From Dirofilaria immitis (lineage: Eukaryota; Nematoda; Chromadorea; Rhabditida; Onchocercidae), in the NCBI GenBank assembly GCA_024305405.1, contig JAKNDB010000110.1, forward strand, positions 2,480,001 to 2,544,000: DNA of 64,000 bases. Direction: 5' to 3'. This document shows positions 39,350-53,343 of the stretch, in pieces; positions within the stretch are counted from its first letter, which is position 1, and each line of letters starts with the position of its first letter. A program made the position numbers and the translations under genes. A model generated the notes under the pieces. It was given only the letters and a program-made list of their open reading frames with translations. It did not search any database and had not been told where the DNA came from.

Positions 39350-39420
<71 letters not shown>

Positions 39421-39440
39421 TAATAATGATAATAATAAAT
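39346..39440. repeat. (AAT)n microsatellite
   Basis: About 90 bases of near-perfect AAT units. Ile/Asn-run open frames over it are artefacts. Confidence 0.97.
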
Positions 39441-39545
39441 AAAATTATCAAGTGGATTATGCAGAGCAGAAACCGTCATGTTTTATTCATTATTTTACAA
39501 TATTTCTGTTTTTAAAAAGCATCATCTATGCCTGAGGCATTTCAG

Positions 39546-42500
39546 TCATTCTAATGAACATTTCGCAAGAGCATCATTCGTAACATTTTCAACCAAAGTT
39601 TCTGTAATGCTTGTAGGTCGAGCAATTTCTTCTTCCGGATAACTTCTTGCGATTTTTGAAATTGAACGTTGATTCCTTTGTGCAATGAAAGATTCCTGTG
39701 ATGAAGTATTTGGCATACATCAAAGATCAATGAAAGTCTAGATTTAATTTTCACATATAAGATTAAAAACAAACCTTTCAATGCAAGTTGTTTCATTTTT
39801 CTAATGACTCGGTTTATCAGCTTTTTTTCTTTGAAATTTAATATTGAATTATTTTGATTTAGAAATAATATTAAAGATATTGGTTTCCGTTTTCTTAAAT
39901 TTAATTTTAAAGAAAAAAATTCAAATGTCTGAATTAAATTTTCAATCAGATTTTCGTAGTATCATACTTCAAGTATTTCGAATTTATATCATAGCCAGTA
40001 AGTCTCTTTTTAAAACTCGTCCTTATAACTTTAGATATCGAAGTAAAATTGTATTAAAAGTTTATATTGCAATTAATCCGATTTATTTTACATCGAAAAT
40101 CCTTGTTGATTAGAGTCAATTACAAAATTGTTAACTACTTCACTGAGTGTTAAGAAAGCATTTATAAAAATCCATGTATCATCTCATCAATTATATAAAC
40201 TTGGATTTTATTTATTATTTTTGACAATGAATGTTAGTTTCAATGAAAGGTATTTATTACTAATAACTATAATCGTCAAGAAAATAACCTGTGCGGTTTG
40301 ATTCGAAAGTTTATTCCATAAATGATTTGTTAATTCATTGAGTCCAAGTGCCTTCATTCGTTTGTAATTACGATTAATAATACATGGACATAAAAGTGCT
40401 ACACAAATTCGTCGAAATTTACGACCAAATATTGAATAAATTAAAATATTTGAAGCACTAAAACCAAGAATAATTCGAGAATTTTTTTTTTTTGTTTGAA
40501 AAGAAAGACCAATTAAATGGAAATCTTTAGGGAATGCTTTTTTTTAAACTATTTTCAATTCTTTTGTCTCAAAAAAGTTAATTAAGTGGTAAAACTGATA
40601 AATGATGGTAATATCTTTAAATATTAATTTAAAAAATATTAATTATATTTTAATTAATATGAAGCTAATTTAAATATATTATCAAATACTAAAATATGCT
40701 AATTCAAAGGAAAAAATAGCAAACCTGTTAACGCATACCAATAAATTTCCGATAGGTAAACGTAAACGAAAAAATTGGGAATATTCGGTATAGAATGCTT
40801 CAATGATCTGATTAATACCAGCCATTAAATTACAAGCAATAAATGTTAAAATCATAACAAAAGCCATAAGTGTACAGTGTCGTTCTTTTTCATCCAAATT
40901 TCCGGTACGACTCATCAGAGAGCGACGAATACGGTAAGCTTGTTGTACCGATCGGATAACAATAACATTTAAGACAATCATCGTTGTCCAAGGAATGATA
41001 ATTAATAGTAACAAATAACCGTAGGTATTATATAGAACAATATAAAGACCGTTGGTACGTAATGGTGTTGGAGCTAAACGGCCACATTCATCAAGAGTCA
41101 ATTCGAACAATGATGGTAATTTATAAACAAATGACACTGTTGCTATCACTGATAAGACCAACTTGGCACGTGATGCCGAGCACCACATTCGAGTTTGTAG
41201 TGGATATTTTACAGCTAAGAACCTGAAAATTGTTTATGCTTTTCTTATATTTAGAATTTATTTTCGATTTGAGTAAAGCATTTCTAGTTTTTCTGCATCT
41301 TTTATTATGTATTCAACTAAATAAAATTATCATTTATTATTGCAAATGAAGTAATTATATGATAATAAAATTTACCGATCAACAGTAATAGCGACACAGG
41401 TCCATACTGAAGAAGTTTGTGCTGCAAGTGATATTGGATAACTGACAAGTGTCGTCTTCCAGAAGAATTCACATACTGCACCTTGTTGCTAAAATTCAAA
41501 ATTTTATTCATTTAATTCATTTAAATTTAAAATATTACAAAAAGGTAAACATATATATATATATATATGTTTATACATAAATATATATGTATATTTAATC
41601 ATCCACTATTTCATCATCAATAAATCAAAAAAAAAAAATTGTATTTTACATTTCAAAAATTATAACAATTTAGGTAATCATGAATCTCATTTATGATGAT
41701 CCGTAAGATGATTTCACATAATATGCTGCTAGTGTAATTACATAGCTATTGTTAAGCTTAATTTAAAAAGATTGTGCTTCTATTCTCATCATCAAAAAAT
41801 GTATGCTTAAATATAAATTATCAATATTGTTAATCTGTAGAATGGAGCAACAGATAGCGATGATAAGATAAAATATTTTGCTATCCAAATAAAAAAATGA
41901 AAGTTAGAAAATAATAACATTCAAAATTATCAGCTTCAAATTTCAAGCAATAAAAATTTTTAATAAGAAACTAAACGATTATTCCCCGTTATACTTATCA
42001 AAGATTTTATAATTGTTGAGGTTTGTTGGTAATCCTTACAGAAAAGTTTCGTGAAAACTTCTATCAAAACATCGAAAAAACTAATCAGCCAATATCCATC
42101 CCTATAAATGTTTTATTCAGCTATGATCATGTAACATGCTTTCAACACGATAGTATTTTCCCATCAATTAATGATAATTAGTTACTTATTTGCTTCGAGC
42201 CAATAAATAGAAATTCCAAAATGATTTAGATTTTTATCAATTTTTTTGATTTGAAAAATGTATGATAAAGTTTCTTTTGCTATTGATTGATTACTATCAA
42301 AAGTTATTTATACTCAAACTGTTAGTTCACATTAATCTTTTGCTTTTCTCTTCATTTCGAAAACTATGTTTTCTTCGAGAATATTGATGAAATACTCTTT
42401 TAATTGCTAATCGATAGTTTTTTAATTGTCTTTTAACTGATATCTGTTGTAGAGTTCAAGTTCAAGAATTTTGACTGAAAAATGAGAGGTTACCAAAAAT

Positions 42501-45498
42501 TTAAATTTATCACATTCTGTTTTTTTTTTCGCACTTGCCGATAACTTTTTTTGCTGTTGAAGATAATATGCTATAAGATAAAGTAAAGTCATATATTTAA
42601 TAAAAAGTTTATAAAGCCAATTGTTAAATTTATTATTTTTTTATTCGTACATTGAGTTACGATGTTTTCGAAATGCATAAATGAGCCTATTATCTAGAAA
42701 TCACTTCTCATTTTCACCCTTGGCTAATTTATAGAAAAAATATCAAAGTTATTATGGTAAATTGGTTTCTCTATTATTCAATCAATATGATTAATATTTT
42801 AACTAATCCCTTCCTTATTTTATTTTTTCTTTTTTTTTGGTGAATTTTATAATAGCATTGTCGATCATAGCAGAAAGCTAATAAAGTCAGAAGCAATAAA
42901 GTAATAATGAAATGTCAGATTTTCAATAAGGCAAATAGACAGATATAACTTTTTTCTATTATTCAAAGTACTACATCATGTCACTAAAATGTTAAAGTTT
43001 CTCTTCAAGAAAAAATTTTTTTTATTTGCTTTGAAAGTTTTTTTTTTTGTTTCTTGTAACAAAGTCTTTGTGCAAAATAATAATAAAAGTAAAATACAAA
43101 TGTATATGCTAAAAAAAAATGAAAAAGAAAAAAGTACAGTATTAAATTTATATTTCAACAATTCAAGCAAACGATTGTTAGTCTAGGCCTGATAAAATTG
43201 TTACAGTTTTGGCTTACTATAATATAAACAATTGAGCAATATTTCATTTGATTTGATTAAAGCAGTTTGATAATTGCAATTTCTTCAATTTCGATTATTC
43301 ATCGTATTATTATAGCTTATTGGCAATCTCGTTTAAATTTATTTATCTTAATGGAAGTTCTTTTTTTTTTTTTTTTTTTTTTATAATTCTAAGTCTATTC
43401 GTTCGTTTTATTTCTTGCCTTTATAAAGTAAACTATTTATAATAATTAGTGATTTAATTAATCATCCATGTTTAAGATTTTCTACTGGATAGACAAATGA
43501 TGTGAGTATAACCGGAAGAATGGATAATCTTGTTAATCCTAAAATAATTTCCAAATAAAATGTCTAAGTGATGCAATCCACATCCTATAAAAAATAGTTA
43601 ATTTGATACTACAACAATGCATATTCTGCGTTTGTGTGTGTATATGTCTTTCTGTATGGGTGTGTGTGTATGTGTGTGTGTGTGTGTATGTGTGTGTGTG
43701 TATGTGTGTGTGTGTGTGTGTGTGATATGTATATATGGTTCTCGATTAATTAAGATGAACAGATGAATTTTTCGTTTTCATCCACTTTTTTTTTTTGTCT
43801 CTGCATGTCAAAAGAATGAACAATAAACTGAATAAATAAATTTTGATGATATTTTATTCCAACGATTCTGAAGTTATATCAAAATGTATTCAGATTATCG
43901 AAACATCACTATTGGTGTTGATTTGGAGTATTTAATTTCACATGCATAGCTTGCATACTATATTTTATTAATTAAAATATTGATTATAATTCTATAATGA
44001 TTGAAAATTTGAAAACTGCTCGAAAATGAAAAAAAAAAAAAATTAGATTACTGAGGTATATCGAAACGTTCGAAAACTCATTAAGCATTATTGAAAAAGA
44101 ATGGCAGCAAATGAATAGCCAGAACTGCAGATAGATCGAGAATGCTGAATGTACTTTTGAGGAAATGATTTTTAGAAGGAAAGAATTTTTTTTTTTAAAA
44201 TTGATCCATATTACGGTTTTTTTTTTCAAATTCGGAATAAAAATTCGAAATAGATTTGCTATCTTCAAGTAACTTTTTAACAACAAATGGTAATTTTCAT
44301 TGAAATTACAACAGTGTTTTTATTTAGGCAATGTGAAATAATGATAATGGTGATAAATCGAATAGTTCATGATATGTTGAAAATTAAGTAAAAAAAGAAT
44401 TGATTGATTGAATTTCATGAAAATTCTATGACATTCAATTCAATCATTTATGCTAATTCCTTTTATACAACAAGTCTTATAAGCTGAGAACAAGCAGTAA
44501 TCCTATCAATATCAAATGATTCTTAACGATAACATCGACTGATATCTTAAATCTTCAGACTAGCCGCATATTTACGCAAAAATATGATTTAAAATTAACT
44601 GCAAGAGGAAATTTTGTTTTCGTTTTTTCTTTCTTTTTAATTTTTTTTATTTTTATATTTTTACCATACGCAATGATTTCAATTTTGAGTGACTAATAAT
44701 CACAAGCTTTGCTGGGCAAATCTAGTTAAATCTATTTGTTATTTTCATCGAGCCTTATAACAACAATTCACTATTATACGAGAATGAAGATGCAGCAAGT
44801 GAGATATGAAAATTTGCTCGCACACCGTGTTTTTCATCTTTTAAGGCTATTATAAAGTATAGTTAGTCGTTATTAGTTATAGGACATATTCATTATTAAG
44901 AATACAATAAATATAAGTTTTATCAACCAAATACTGCATAATCTAATCTATCTATTCATTATTAATTCATGCAAATTGATGCGAGATAAAACTGTTGCTT
45001 TATTTATTGTAAAAAATAAATCAACCTGAATGCTTTTAAAGCATTATTTCTGCTATTTGTTGATAATACGAAGTTTTTTTCCTTTTTTTTTTCTTTTCAA
45101 TAACTTCTCATAGCATATTTTATCGAGATATGCTTTTCGAGATTCTTTTTCCCAAATTAATTGTTTAATGCTCGATAAAAAAAAAAACAAAAACAAAAAA
45201 AAAGAAGACTTACATTATTTTGCAAGCAGATCTGCATAGGAGGATAGATAAGAAGTGATACAAGCAAAAGGATTAGATCAAAAATGATAAGCCAGCCAGA
45301 TAAATGTTCAATGAAGAGCGCATTTGTGGACGAGTAAATATGATGACACATACAGTAGCAGCAAAGATACCAACCGTACAAACAAGTGGTAGTACAGTGG
45401 TATAAATCATATGTTGAGCGAAATCAACCAAATCATCAGTTGTTTGAGAATCTTGTGATAGCGGCATATGGCATCCTGAATGATGGTCACGGTCCATT
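39546..45498 (-). CDS. class A peptide-type GPCR
   Basis: Five exons on the minus strand: 45498-45214, 41488-41376, 41222-40725, 40457-40289 and 39695-39546. The first intron is 3.7 kb. TM1 is YTTVLPLVCTVGIFAATVCV, then TRPQMRSSLNIYLAGLSFFD with TM2 (DLILLLVSLLIYPPMQI). TM3 contains SSVWTCVAITVDRFLAVKYP, a DRF in place of DRY. TM4 begins LVLSVIATVSFVYK. TM5 is YGYLLLLIIIPWTTMIVLNV. A basic third loop follows, then TM6 (CTLMAFVMILTFIACNLMAG) and TM7 (LLVCVNSASNILIYSIFGRK, with NSASNILIY as the NPxxY variant), then a Ser/Thr tail ending AKCSLE. The frame needs one extra base at the A-run 45280-45284 (plus strand). The MRSSLNIYL motif and general form resemble nematode FMRFamide-receptor-like (frpr/dmsr) proteins. 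The ATG at 45498 is the first Met in frame; more N-terminal sequence may exist. Confidence 0.88.
43629..43725. repeat. (TG)n microsatellite
   Basis: About 95 bases of TG repeats with TGTA interruptions, in the first intron of the GPCR. Confidence 0.95.
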
Positions 45499-48400
45499 GA
45501 TAAGGACAATAATGATAGTGATGATAATAGTAATGATAACAGAATTTCCGTTCCTTACAAAGATGTACTTTTGATCCATTTGAATTTTAAGCATTAATAG
45601 AGAGCATATGACTTAGCACTGACCATTTGGCCTTGCCATGAGGAATGCCTGTTAGAGTCCTTTCTTGCTTAAGTAAGTTCTATTATTTTCAATCGTCCTA
45701 TTTCATCCATCCATTCATTTCCATGCATCACACCCCTTTTTCACCTTCTTCAATGTCCCACCCAAACTTCAACGTCTGTCACCAGGCTATTCACCGTGTG
45801 TCGTCTCGTCCACCTGAGCTAAAAATAATTCATCTGAGATATTTAGTCGATTATATTTTGTTATTATTCAAACTGAAACTAATATATGACAAATATCCTC
45901 TTTCTTAATTGAAACTTCGTGTGTGCTGATTATAAGTGATAATCGGATTGATAAAGCAGTGCAATAAAGTAGCGATAATATAGAATTATGATAAATTCAA
46001 TTCAGTTAGACAAAATCGGCACAGATCAAGCTGGCTAAATTTGTAAGAACAATTGCGGAAGAGAGGAATGAAAATGAATTGTTACAGAAAATAATTGAGA
46101 AAATAAAAAAGACGAAGTTAAAAATGAGGATGACAAATGTGATATGCAAAAAGAAAGGAAATGAAAGCAAAAAAAAAGAAACTTGGACGATTTCAAGATT
46201 TTTTTTTTTGAAATAATGTATTGCATCTGGCATTTGTCAGAGAAGCAAATGAATTTGTGAATGACACTTGAATGATAGAAATGAAAAAGATGAAAATAAA
46301 GAGGTATAATCAAAGTTTTCTTATTCATGCCTTTCATAGCTAACGGAAGTGGATCGCCTCTCTTTTCCGAAATTTTGTAATGTTGCATTTTTCAATGGAT
46401 GAGATTCATTGTTGATAGTTTTGAATTCTCAGCATGATTCTTTCATAAATTCATCAACAAAAAATATTGCTATTGTCGAAGCAATATCTTCTTTCATTTG
46501 TACAATTTTGTAATTTAAATTAATTAAATCATATTGCATTCATGAATTATTTTCGGACTCTTTTAAAAGACAAATTAGATTCATTTATATGTAAGGAGGA
46601 AATAATTGAAATTTGAGGAAGCGAAGGAATCAAATTTCTGAAAAAAGCTGATTACAACTTTCCAATTTAAAATTCAGTAATTTTTGACAAAAAATTGAAA
46701 CTTTTTTTCACCCACCAAAACTTCACAACTTGCTAGGAAAAGTAAGTAAGTGTTGACATCATTTTATAATGTGTTTTTGAAAAATTTGTTACAACATTTG
46801 TCATGAGGATTTCTTTAGAAATCGATAGTTTTAAATTATTTAAAAACAAAATATACTGGAATTTTTGAAACTCATTAACAACTGCTACGTTGGTTCTTTA
46901 TTGAAACAATGACAAATGATGAAAATTTTCAATTGTTATTGATAGCATCGAAACATAGCATTATATTTTCGAGGAAAAGAAGAGAAATGAGAAAGTGCCT
47001 GAAATTTCTATTTAATTTTATAAATTAAGCAAAGTTTGAGAGATTTGTGACATTCATTCTTCTTGCTCATATAATAAAAATAGGAGAATAGTAGTAGAAG
47101 GTTGCACTACATCTGTTGCGATTAATGGCTTCAAAAAGACAAATGATTGAATTAACGATTGTCGGCAGCAGAATTCTTCTATAATATTTAACTGAATTCT
47201 ATTCGAGATAGTACGGCGGAATAAATTCAATTAAACTAGGCAGTAATGATTATTGGAAAAAAATTTTTGAGCACGCAACAGTTGGAACAAATAATCCTTA
47301 TATTATCGCTATTAAATTTGATAAACGAATCAATTATATAACTGAAGAATTTTTCTTAACAAATCAATCCAAGTTATTGTTTTTTTTTTTTTTTCAACTA
47401 CTTTGTTAAACTGAATGAAGTAAAGAAGATTTTAAAGATAACAAAGTTTTTATAAATATTTGGCATAATTCGATTCAAACAAAATTATGCAATGCTGTTT
47501 GGTTGCATAATCGGCTATATCAAATTTCATAGGGGTTAAAAAAATGCAATTTAATGCCTTCATATAATTAATGCAGACTCTATCCTAAAATAAGTTTATG
47601 GGCAAAGCAGAAATAGGCAAAATTTTGATTTTATTATTTTCAAAAAATATTGAAGAAGATATGAAAAGATTTATTAGTTCTTCTTGACACTTCGAAATAT
47701 TTTGAGGATTTTTTCGCTCTCTTAAAAAGTCAGAAAAATAAGCATTTCTTTATAAGAAAGCGTCTCGCATATCTCGCACATTTTGAAATATATAATAGAT
47801 TTAAATTTCCTCTCGCAATATATTATATATGAAATGTTTTTCAATCGTTTCCAATGAAACATTTCATATGCATTCAAATTTTATCCTTTAAAATTTAATT
47901 TTGAAATAACAAAAATTATTTGATTATATATTCAACAGTTTTAACTTTTACAATAATCTAACCATAATTTATAACAATATAATCATTAATATATCCATTA
48001 TATCGTGTTGCTAGTTTTATTCATCATTTTTGGACTGTACAAATAAAACGAGAGAATAAAATGGATGTTTTGAATATGATTTATGAGATGGACACCGAAT
48101 GAAAACACCGTGGTAAAACACAACAATGACCGTTGCAGTAGCCAATAACATGTTATCCACCATCATCATCATATTCATACCATTGGGATTTAAAAATGCG
48201 ATTCTAATCATTATTTACAAGAATATAATCATCAATCTGTCCATCATACCCTATTATTTTGAAGGATAAAGCATCTATCATCATCATTCCTTCATTTTTC
48301 TTCCCCGCTTTCCCGCTATCTCAGACATTTTCTCATCGTTATTTTCGTTTTCCCACTATAATCAAGCATCTATGCTTTATCACTTTTTTTCAATAACAGT

Positions 48401-49108
48401 CAAAAAAAAAGTCAGTAGTTGAAAATTTTAAATTTAACTTCAAATATCAAAAACATATCAGATATCAAAAATATATGTAAACAAATCATAGATGAAGGAT
48501 TACCTTACAATTTTTCTTTTTAAATCAAATGTACTGAATTTGAAACGATACAGTAAAAAAGTATCAAACAATTTCAATATATAATTTCAACAGTCATAAT
48601 AATTCCTTCTTATATTCAGCATAGCGAAAAATGCTGCATATATTGATGAAAAATGACAATTTAACAAAATCATACTATCTTATCAATTTACTGCTAAAAT
48701 TTTGAAAAATTTTCGAAGCTGGAACAAGATTTCAAAATGAAATAGCCATTAGAATGAAATAAATAATTATCATATCACTCTATGCCAAATATGATATATA
48801 CCACGATTCTCATTTATTATTGTCGAGATAATGCTTTAATTAATTAATGAGTTAATCTGGGAATTGATTTAAGCGCATGTTGATTCAAACCAACAATAGT
48901 TCACAACTTTCTGAAATGATTGACTTCCACACAGTGAATGCGTGTATGCCTGTGTATATGTTTGTGTGTGTGTGTGTGTGTTGTTGTGTGTGTGTGTGTG
49001 TGTGGTATGCATGTGTATGTGAGGAGTATGTGTATGATTGTGTATGTATATATGTATGTATATGTGTGTATGTGTGTATGTATGCATATATATATGAGTG
49101 TGTGTATG

Positions 49109-49139
<31 letters not shown>

Positions 49140-49150
49140 ATGTGTGTGTG

Positions 49151-49204
<54 letters not shown>

Positions 49205-50480
49205 TTTTCTAAATGCATGGTTAGTAAGTAGTGTGATAGTCGAGAAATGTTCAATTCTGTTTCGATTTATCGCTTCGATCTTATTCCATTTCCAGTTGAC
49301 ATTGATTATTTCAACGGCTTGCTGCTTACTTTTTGCCATATAATTTCAAAATTAATGCATCCATCTGCTCAAATATGTCAACATTTCCTGTATTGCCACA
49401 ATTGTTATTGTCTTGTTATAATGCAATCATTGTTGAAATTGCATTCGTTTTTTGCCCTTTTAAAGTTTATTTGTTTCAAATTAATAAAATATTTAATTAT
49501 TTGAAATATTTTGCTAATAAAAATTTCATATTAATTTTTGTTTCAATTAATTTTTTTATTTTTATTCTTTCCTATCCATTTCACAATTTTTTGCTTCATT
49601 AATTTCACATATTTATTATTATAAATTTTCTATTTTTAAAATGAAAAAAAAATATTGCATATTTAAGTTTAACTTTTATAGGAAATAATAATGAAATAGT
49701 TCATAGATTATATTTTATTTTGACTTTCTTTTTTTCATTTAATGATTGCAAGGAAGAAATTTTTGGCTTTAAATAGCAACCTATACCTATTGAAGTAGTT
49801 GTATACAAACATTATCATCTTTAATCTTACTGATAATATTTGATATTTTGAAAAATTTGTTTAAATACATTTTCGAAATTTTAATTTAATTATTTAACTG
49901 AACCTCACTTCTCATCTTATATGTCAATGCAAATATATTGTTATTAATGGTCAATAATGCGATGAGTGCAATGAAATAAGTTAAAATGAAGGAAATAAAC
50001 AAAATTGAATTGCAAAAGATTTTTGTTTATTTTTAAAGAATTAACGGAAAAAAATACTTAAGCACATTGGTCAATGATCACAAATTACTGACTATGATCG
50101 TTGTGTATGTATTAAAACAAATTGAAATCGATAGCTATGTGGTTTTTGCTCATTTAATTATGGCGCTAATTCAACATTTATTGTTTTTGTTCATTCAACT
50201 CTGGCGATAATTCAACATTTCAGATATTCATATCAATTGATGCTACAATCAGTTTCATGCTTACTATATTTAAAGCTCTCCAGATTAAAATTTTAAACAC
50301 CGAATAGTGAGAGCATTGGGATAGTTTTTGATGATTGTAATAGATGATAATTGTGATACGATACGAGTTGATCATGTTGCGTTACATGTTATCATAAAGG
50401 AAATGTGAGGAACTTACATATATGCAACATATAGCGAACAGTTTCGTAACAAAACGATTCTTATCAATGCACCGTTAATA
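45499..50480. other. intergenic, AT-rich
   Basis: Nothing coding is recognised. The Phe/Leu-rich open frames at 45645-46388 are composition artefacts. A TG microsatellite lies at 48948-49205. A short inverted pair (ATATGAAATGTTT with AAACATTTCATAT) lies near 47825-47873. Confidence 0.5.
48948..49205. repeat. long compound (TG)n microsatellite
   Basis: About 250 bases of TG with TGTATG interruptions. Long His/Thr (minus) and Val/Cys (plus) open frames overlap it and are not genes. Confidence 0.97.
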
Positions 50481-51992
50481 ATGGTAAGCTGATTTGTTTA
50501 ATTTTATTTTTTCATATTTCCTTTGTTTTCCTCTCTTACAGTTCCTCTTTTAAAGTGATATTTGATTAAAAAAATACAATGATATCATTGAAAGTGATAT
50601 CATTGTATAACAAATGATGTTAAAATAATGTTACTTAAAACGTTTTAAATATGGAACACGCCATCTGTCTCCCATATTTTTTCTGATAACAATGTTTAAA
50701 ACAGAAATAGGAATGGATCTTTAATCCATCCAGTCGATTTATTTCTTACAAATCGATCCATATTTTATTACAGTAGTAAATAGTTTTTGAATACCCATTA
50801 TCATTATCACTTTAGAGGAATTTATAACGAAATTTTGATCTTTCCAATTAATTTTACTTTTTCAGATTTTCGCAATAATTTCATCGCTTATTTCAATTAA
50901 TTTATGCAAAGGTGAATATTGCGGCGAGAATAAAATACCATTTGGAATTGAAGTTTATCCAAATGCTCAACCACTTTTGCACTGTTCTCGTCCATCATGC
51001 TTTGAGCGCCGATATGCAGTCCGTATTTTATTTCATTTACTTTTAATTTTCATTTTGATCATCTAATTAATAGCAATTTTGATTATTTGCTCTTTAATGA
51101 TTCATTTAAGATATATTTCCATTAATAATAACTATCTGTTGAAGGCATATAACACTTTTTTCCCGATTATTTTCCTTTTTAAATTTGCAAAAACGTTTGA
51201 TAAAATCTGAAATCGATCAATATGTCTGTTTTTTAACATTAGAAGACATTTCTTCGTTTTTTTTTTTTTTTCAATTGTTCTGTAGGATTGCGATGATCGC
51301 GCACGACGTAAATCATGCGAATCAAATGACAGTTGGGTTGGAGGATTTGAAAAGGATTACGGAAATCACCAACCGTTTGTTTTTACCTTTGCGTCTAATT
51401 TTGTCCGTTCATATGATTGAATCTTAAATTAAATCATATTTCATTTTTGTTCCCAATACAATAGTTTTAAAATAACATATGGAAAATTTTGAAGAGCTTA
51501 AAATATTTGATTCATTTAAATTTTGGAAAAATTATTTAATTTTCACTGAATTGTCGTTTAAAAAAGGAATGAAAAAAACCTAAAATTCAGATTGTATGTG
51601 CTGTGTTGTTCGTTTGAAGGCTTAGCTGACTCATTCCAGCCCGCTTTATCATACAATCATTAAACCGGGACAGTATTTTGAAGGTGAGGAGCAAGTTGAG
51701 GAAGAAACCGATACGGTTGTCTCGTTCGATGTTATCACAGATTTCAAGATGATTCGTCCTCCTAATTTGTCGTTAGTCAATTTATAGATCAAAATTACAT
51801 AATTCATATAGTATTTATATCTAACCAGAGGCATACTTGTGTCAGAACATTAAAAATTAAAGCATTTAAATTACGGTTTGCTAAAATGAGATACTGTATT
51901 GCAGGATTTTTTATGAAATGACGGTACGACGTTTACGATGTTATGAACTACCTCCCGTAGACAAGATTAAACGTATAAGACGCTGGCCGTAG
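50481..51992 (+). CDS. small secreted protein of unknown family
   Basis: Five coding pieces join in phase: 50481-50483 (the ATG alone, just before a GTAAGC donor), 50866-51018, 51286-51374, 51640-51771 and 51905-51992. They total 465 bases, 154 residues, with no frame break. The second exon supplies a signal peptide (MIFAIISSLISINLCKG). The mature part has paired cysteines early (EYCGENK, LLHCSRPSCFERRYADCDDR, RRKSCESND), then a WVGGFEKDYGN segment, an acidic stretch (EGEEQVEEETDTVV), and a basic end (RRLRCYELPPVDKIKRIRRW). The donor after exon 2 (GTCCGT) is not ideal. I recognise no family; it is likely nematode-restricted and extracellular. A dibasic-rich C-terminus could allow processing, but this is speculative. 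Confidence 0.75.
50577..50607. repeat. short near-perfect palindrome
   Basis: ACAATGATATCA and its inverse flank a small spacer, giving a potential hairpin in the first intron of the secreted-protein gene. Confidence 0.75.
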
Positions 51993-53155
51993 CCGTAATA
52001 TCTTGTCCACTATCAATTTGATATGTTTTATAGCTAAAATTGCTAGTAAATAATAAAATGTTTGTTGCGCCACATTTAGTGTTTAAATTAATAAGAAATT
52101 TCTGCAAGAAGTTATGAGTAAAGTATTTGTTGTCAAAAACTGAACGATTTGTTATATCAGTTGTGATACCATATCTAATCTGAAATAATTGTACTGATAA
52201 ATTCGTTTTATTAATATGTGAATTTAGAAACATAAGTTATATTTTTAAATGATTTTTTATTTTAAGATCTATAATCTATAAAGCATCCAGTGAACAACGA
52301 ATATCAAACCCCCATTTAATTGATTAGAATGAAGTGATAAACTATCACTGCGTTACTTTTTAGTATTGTTGTATACTAATAATTCGACTTGGAATTAGCA
52401 AATACAGTCAATTGACTAAATGAAGGATGAATATTGAAATTAAATTGAAAATGTTTATTCCAGAAGGAGATTTCTGTATCGATGCTCGTAATATTTTCTA
52501 ATTCTCCTTGAAACTCATAAAATTGATTTATTCGTTATCTGTTTAACAGATATTCTTGTTATAAATGATGGCAGAATTTTGTAAGAAACTTGCGCTTTGC
52601 ATATCATAATGGATAGTGATACCTGATTTAAGGAGCAATATGATTATGAATGATAATCATTGCGAAGGAAGAAAGCGGATGAAGGAGAGAAAAGAGAAAG
52701 TGAAGTGTGATAATGATTTCTTTATAAACTGTCCTAAAACAGGCTTTCCAATTTTAATTCTGAAACAAAGAAATGAAATTATGATTGATAGACATCGAAA
52801 AAAGGATTATATTGCGAGTGACATTCTTTGAAAATGAAACAAGATTTCACAGGCTCCTTAATCCCTTTCAATGACATTATTCAAAGACGAAAATTATGTT
52901 CATCTCAAATCCGCAACAATTTATCAATATTGATAAGTAGTAATCGTTATCAGTAGTAAAAAATACATGTATTCCATATTTCATATTAATTTTCATGGAG
53001 AAATGCAAAATTTTACATAGTTGAAAGTGTAACAGTAAATGAAATTTTCTTTAACTGTGATAACATATCTTGAAGAAACTTAGATTTTATATGATCAATC
53101 AGTCTTTTTGCAACTACAAAGCTAATATTTATGATCCTTCAGTTGGAATAAATAA

Positions 53156-53343
53156 ATGACATCTGCAATCACTGGCAATATCACAAACAACAGGACTCAT
53201 GAATACAATGATAAGCATACAAATAGCATCATTTCAGCATACAATAATAAAAGGGAATCTCGGAAAGCTAAATTAATCCTTGTTGTTCTTTCTGTTACTA
53301 TAATTTCACTTTTATTTTTAATTTCAGTGCTTCCAAATATCAG
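53156..53343 (+). CDS. possible first exon of a small single-pass membrane protein
   Basis: From an ATG at 53156 the frame encodes a polar Asn/Thr/His-rich segment, then a basic stop-transfer (KRESRKAK) and a hydrophobic helix (LILVVLSVTIISLLFLISVL). It ends at an ATCAG|GTATAC donor. A candidate last exon lies at 54060-54105 after TTCCAG and would give about 77 residues. No family is recognised. Confidence 0.35.

Noticed and set aside
39269..39515. Ile-run open frames on both strands
   Set aside because: Produced by the (AAT)n microsatellite.
46006..46388. Phe/Ser-rich minus-strand open frames
   Set aside because: Composition-driven, with no splice signals and no homology; typical of T-rich intergenic DNA.
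48869..49343. Long open frames (His/Thr-rich minus, Val/Cys-rich plus)
   Set aside because: They are translations of a TG/CA microsatellite, open in several frames at once, with no splice or start context.
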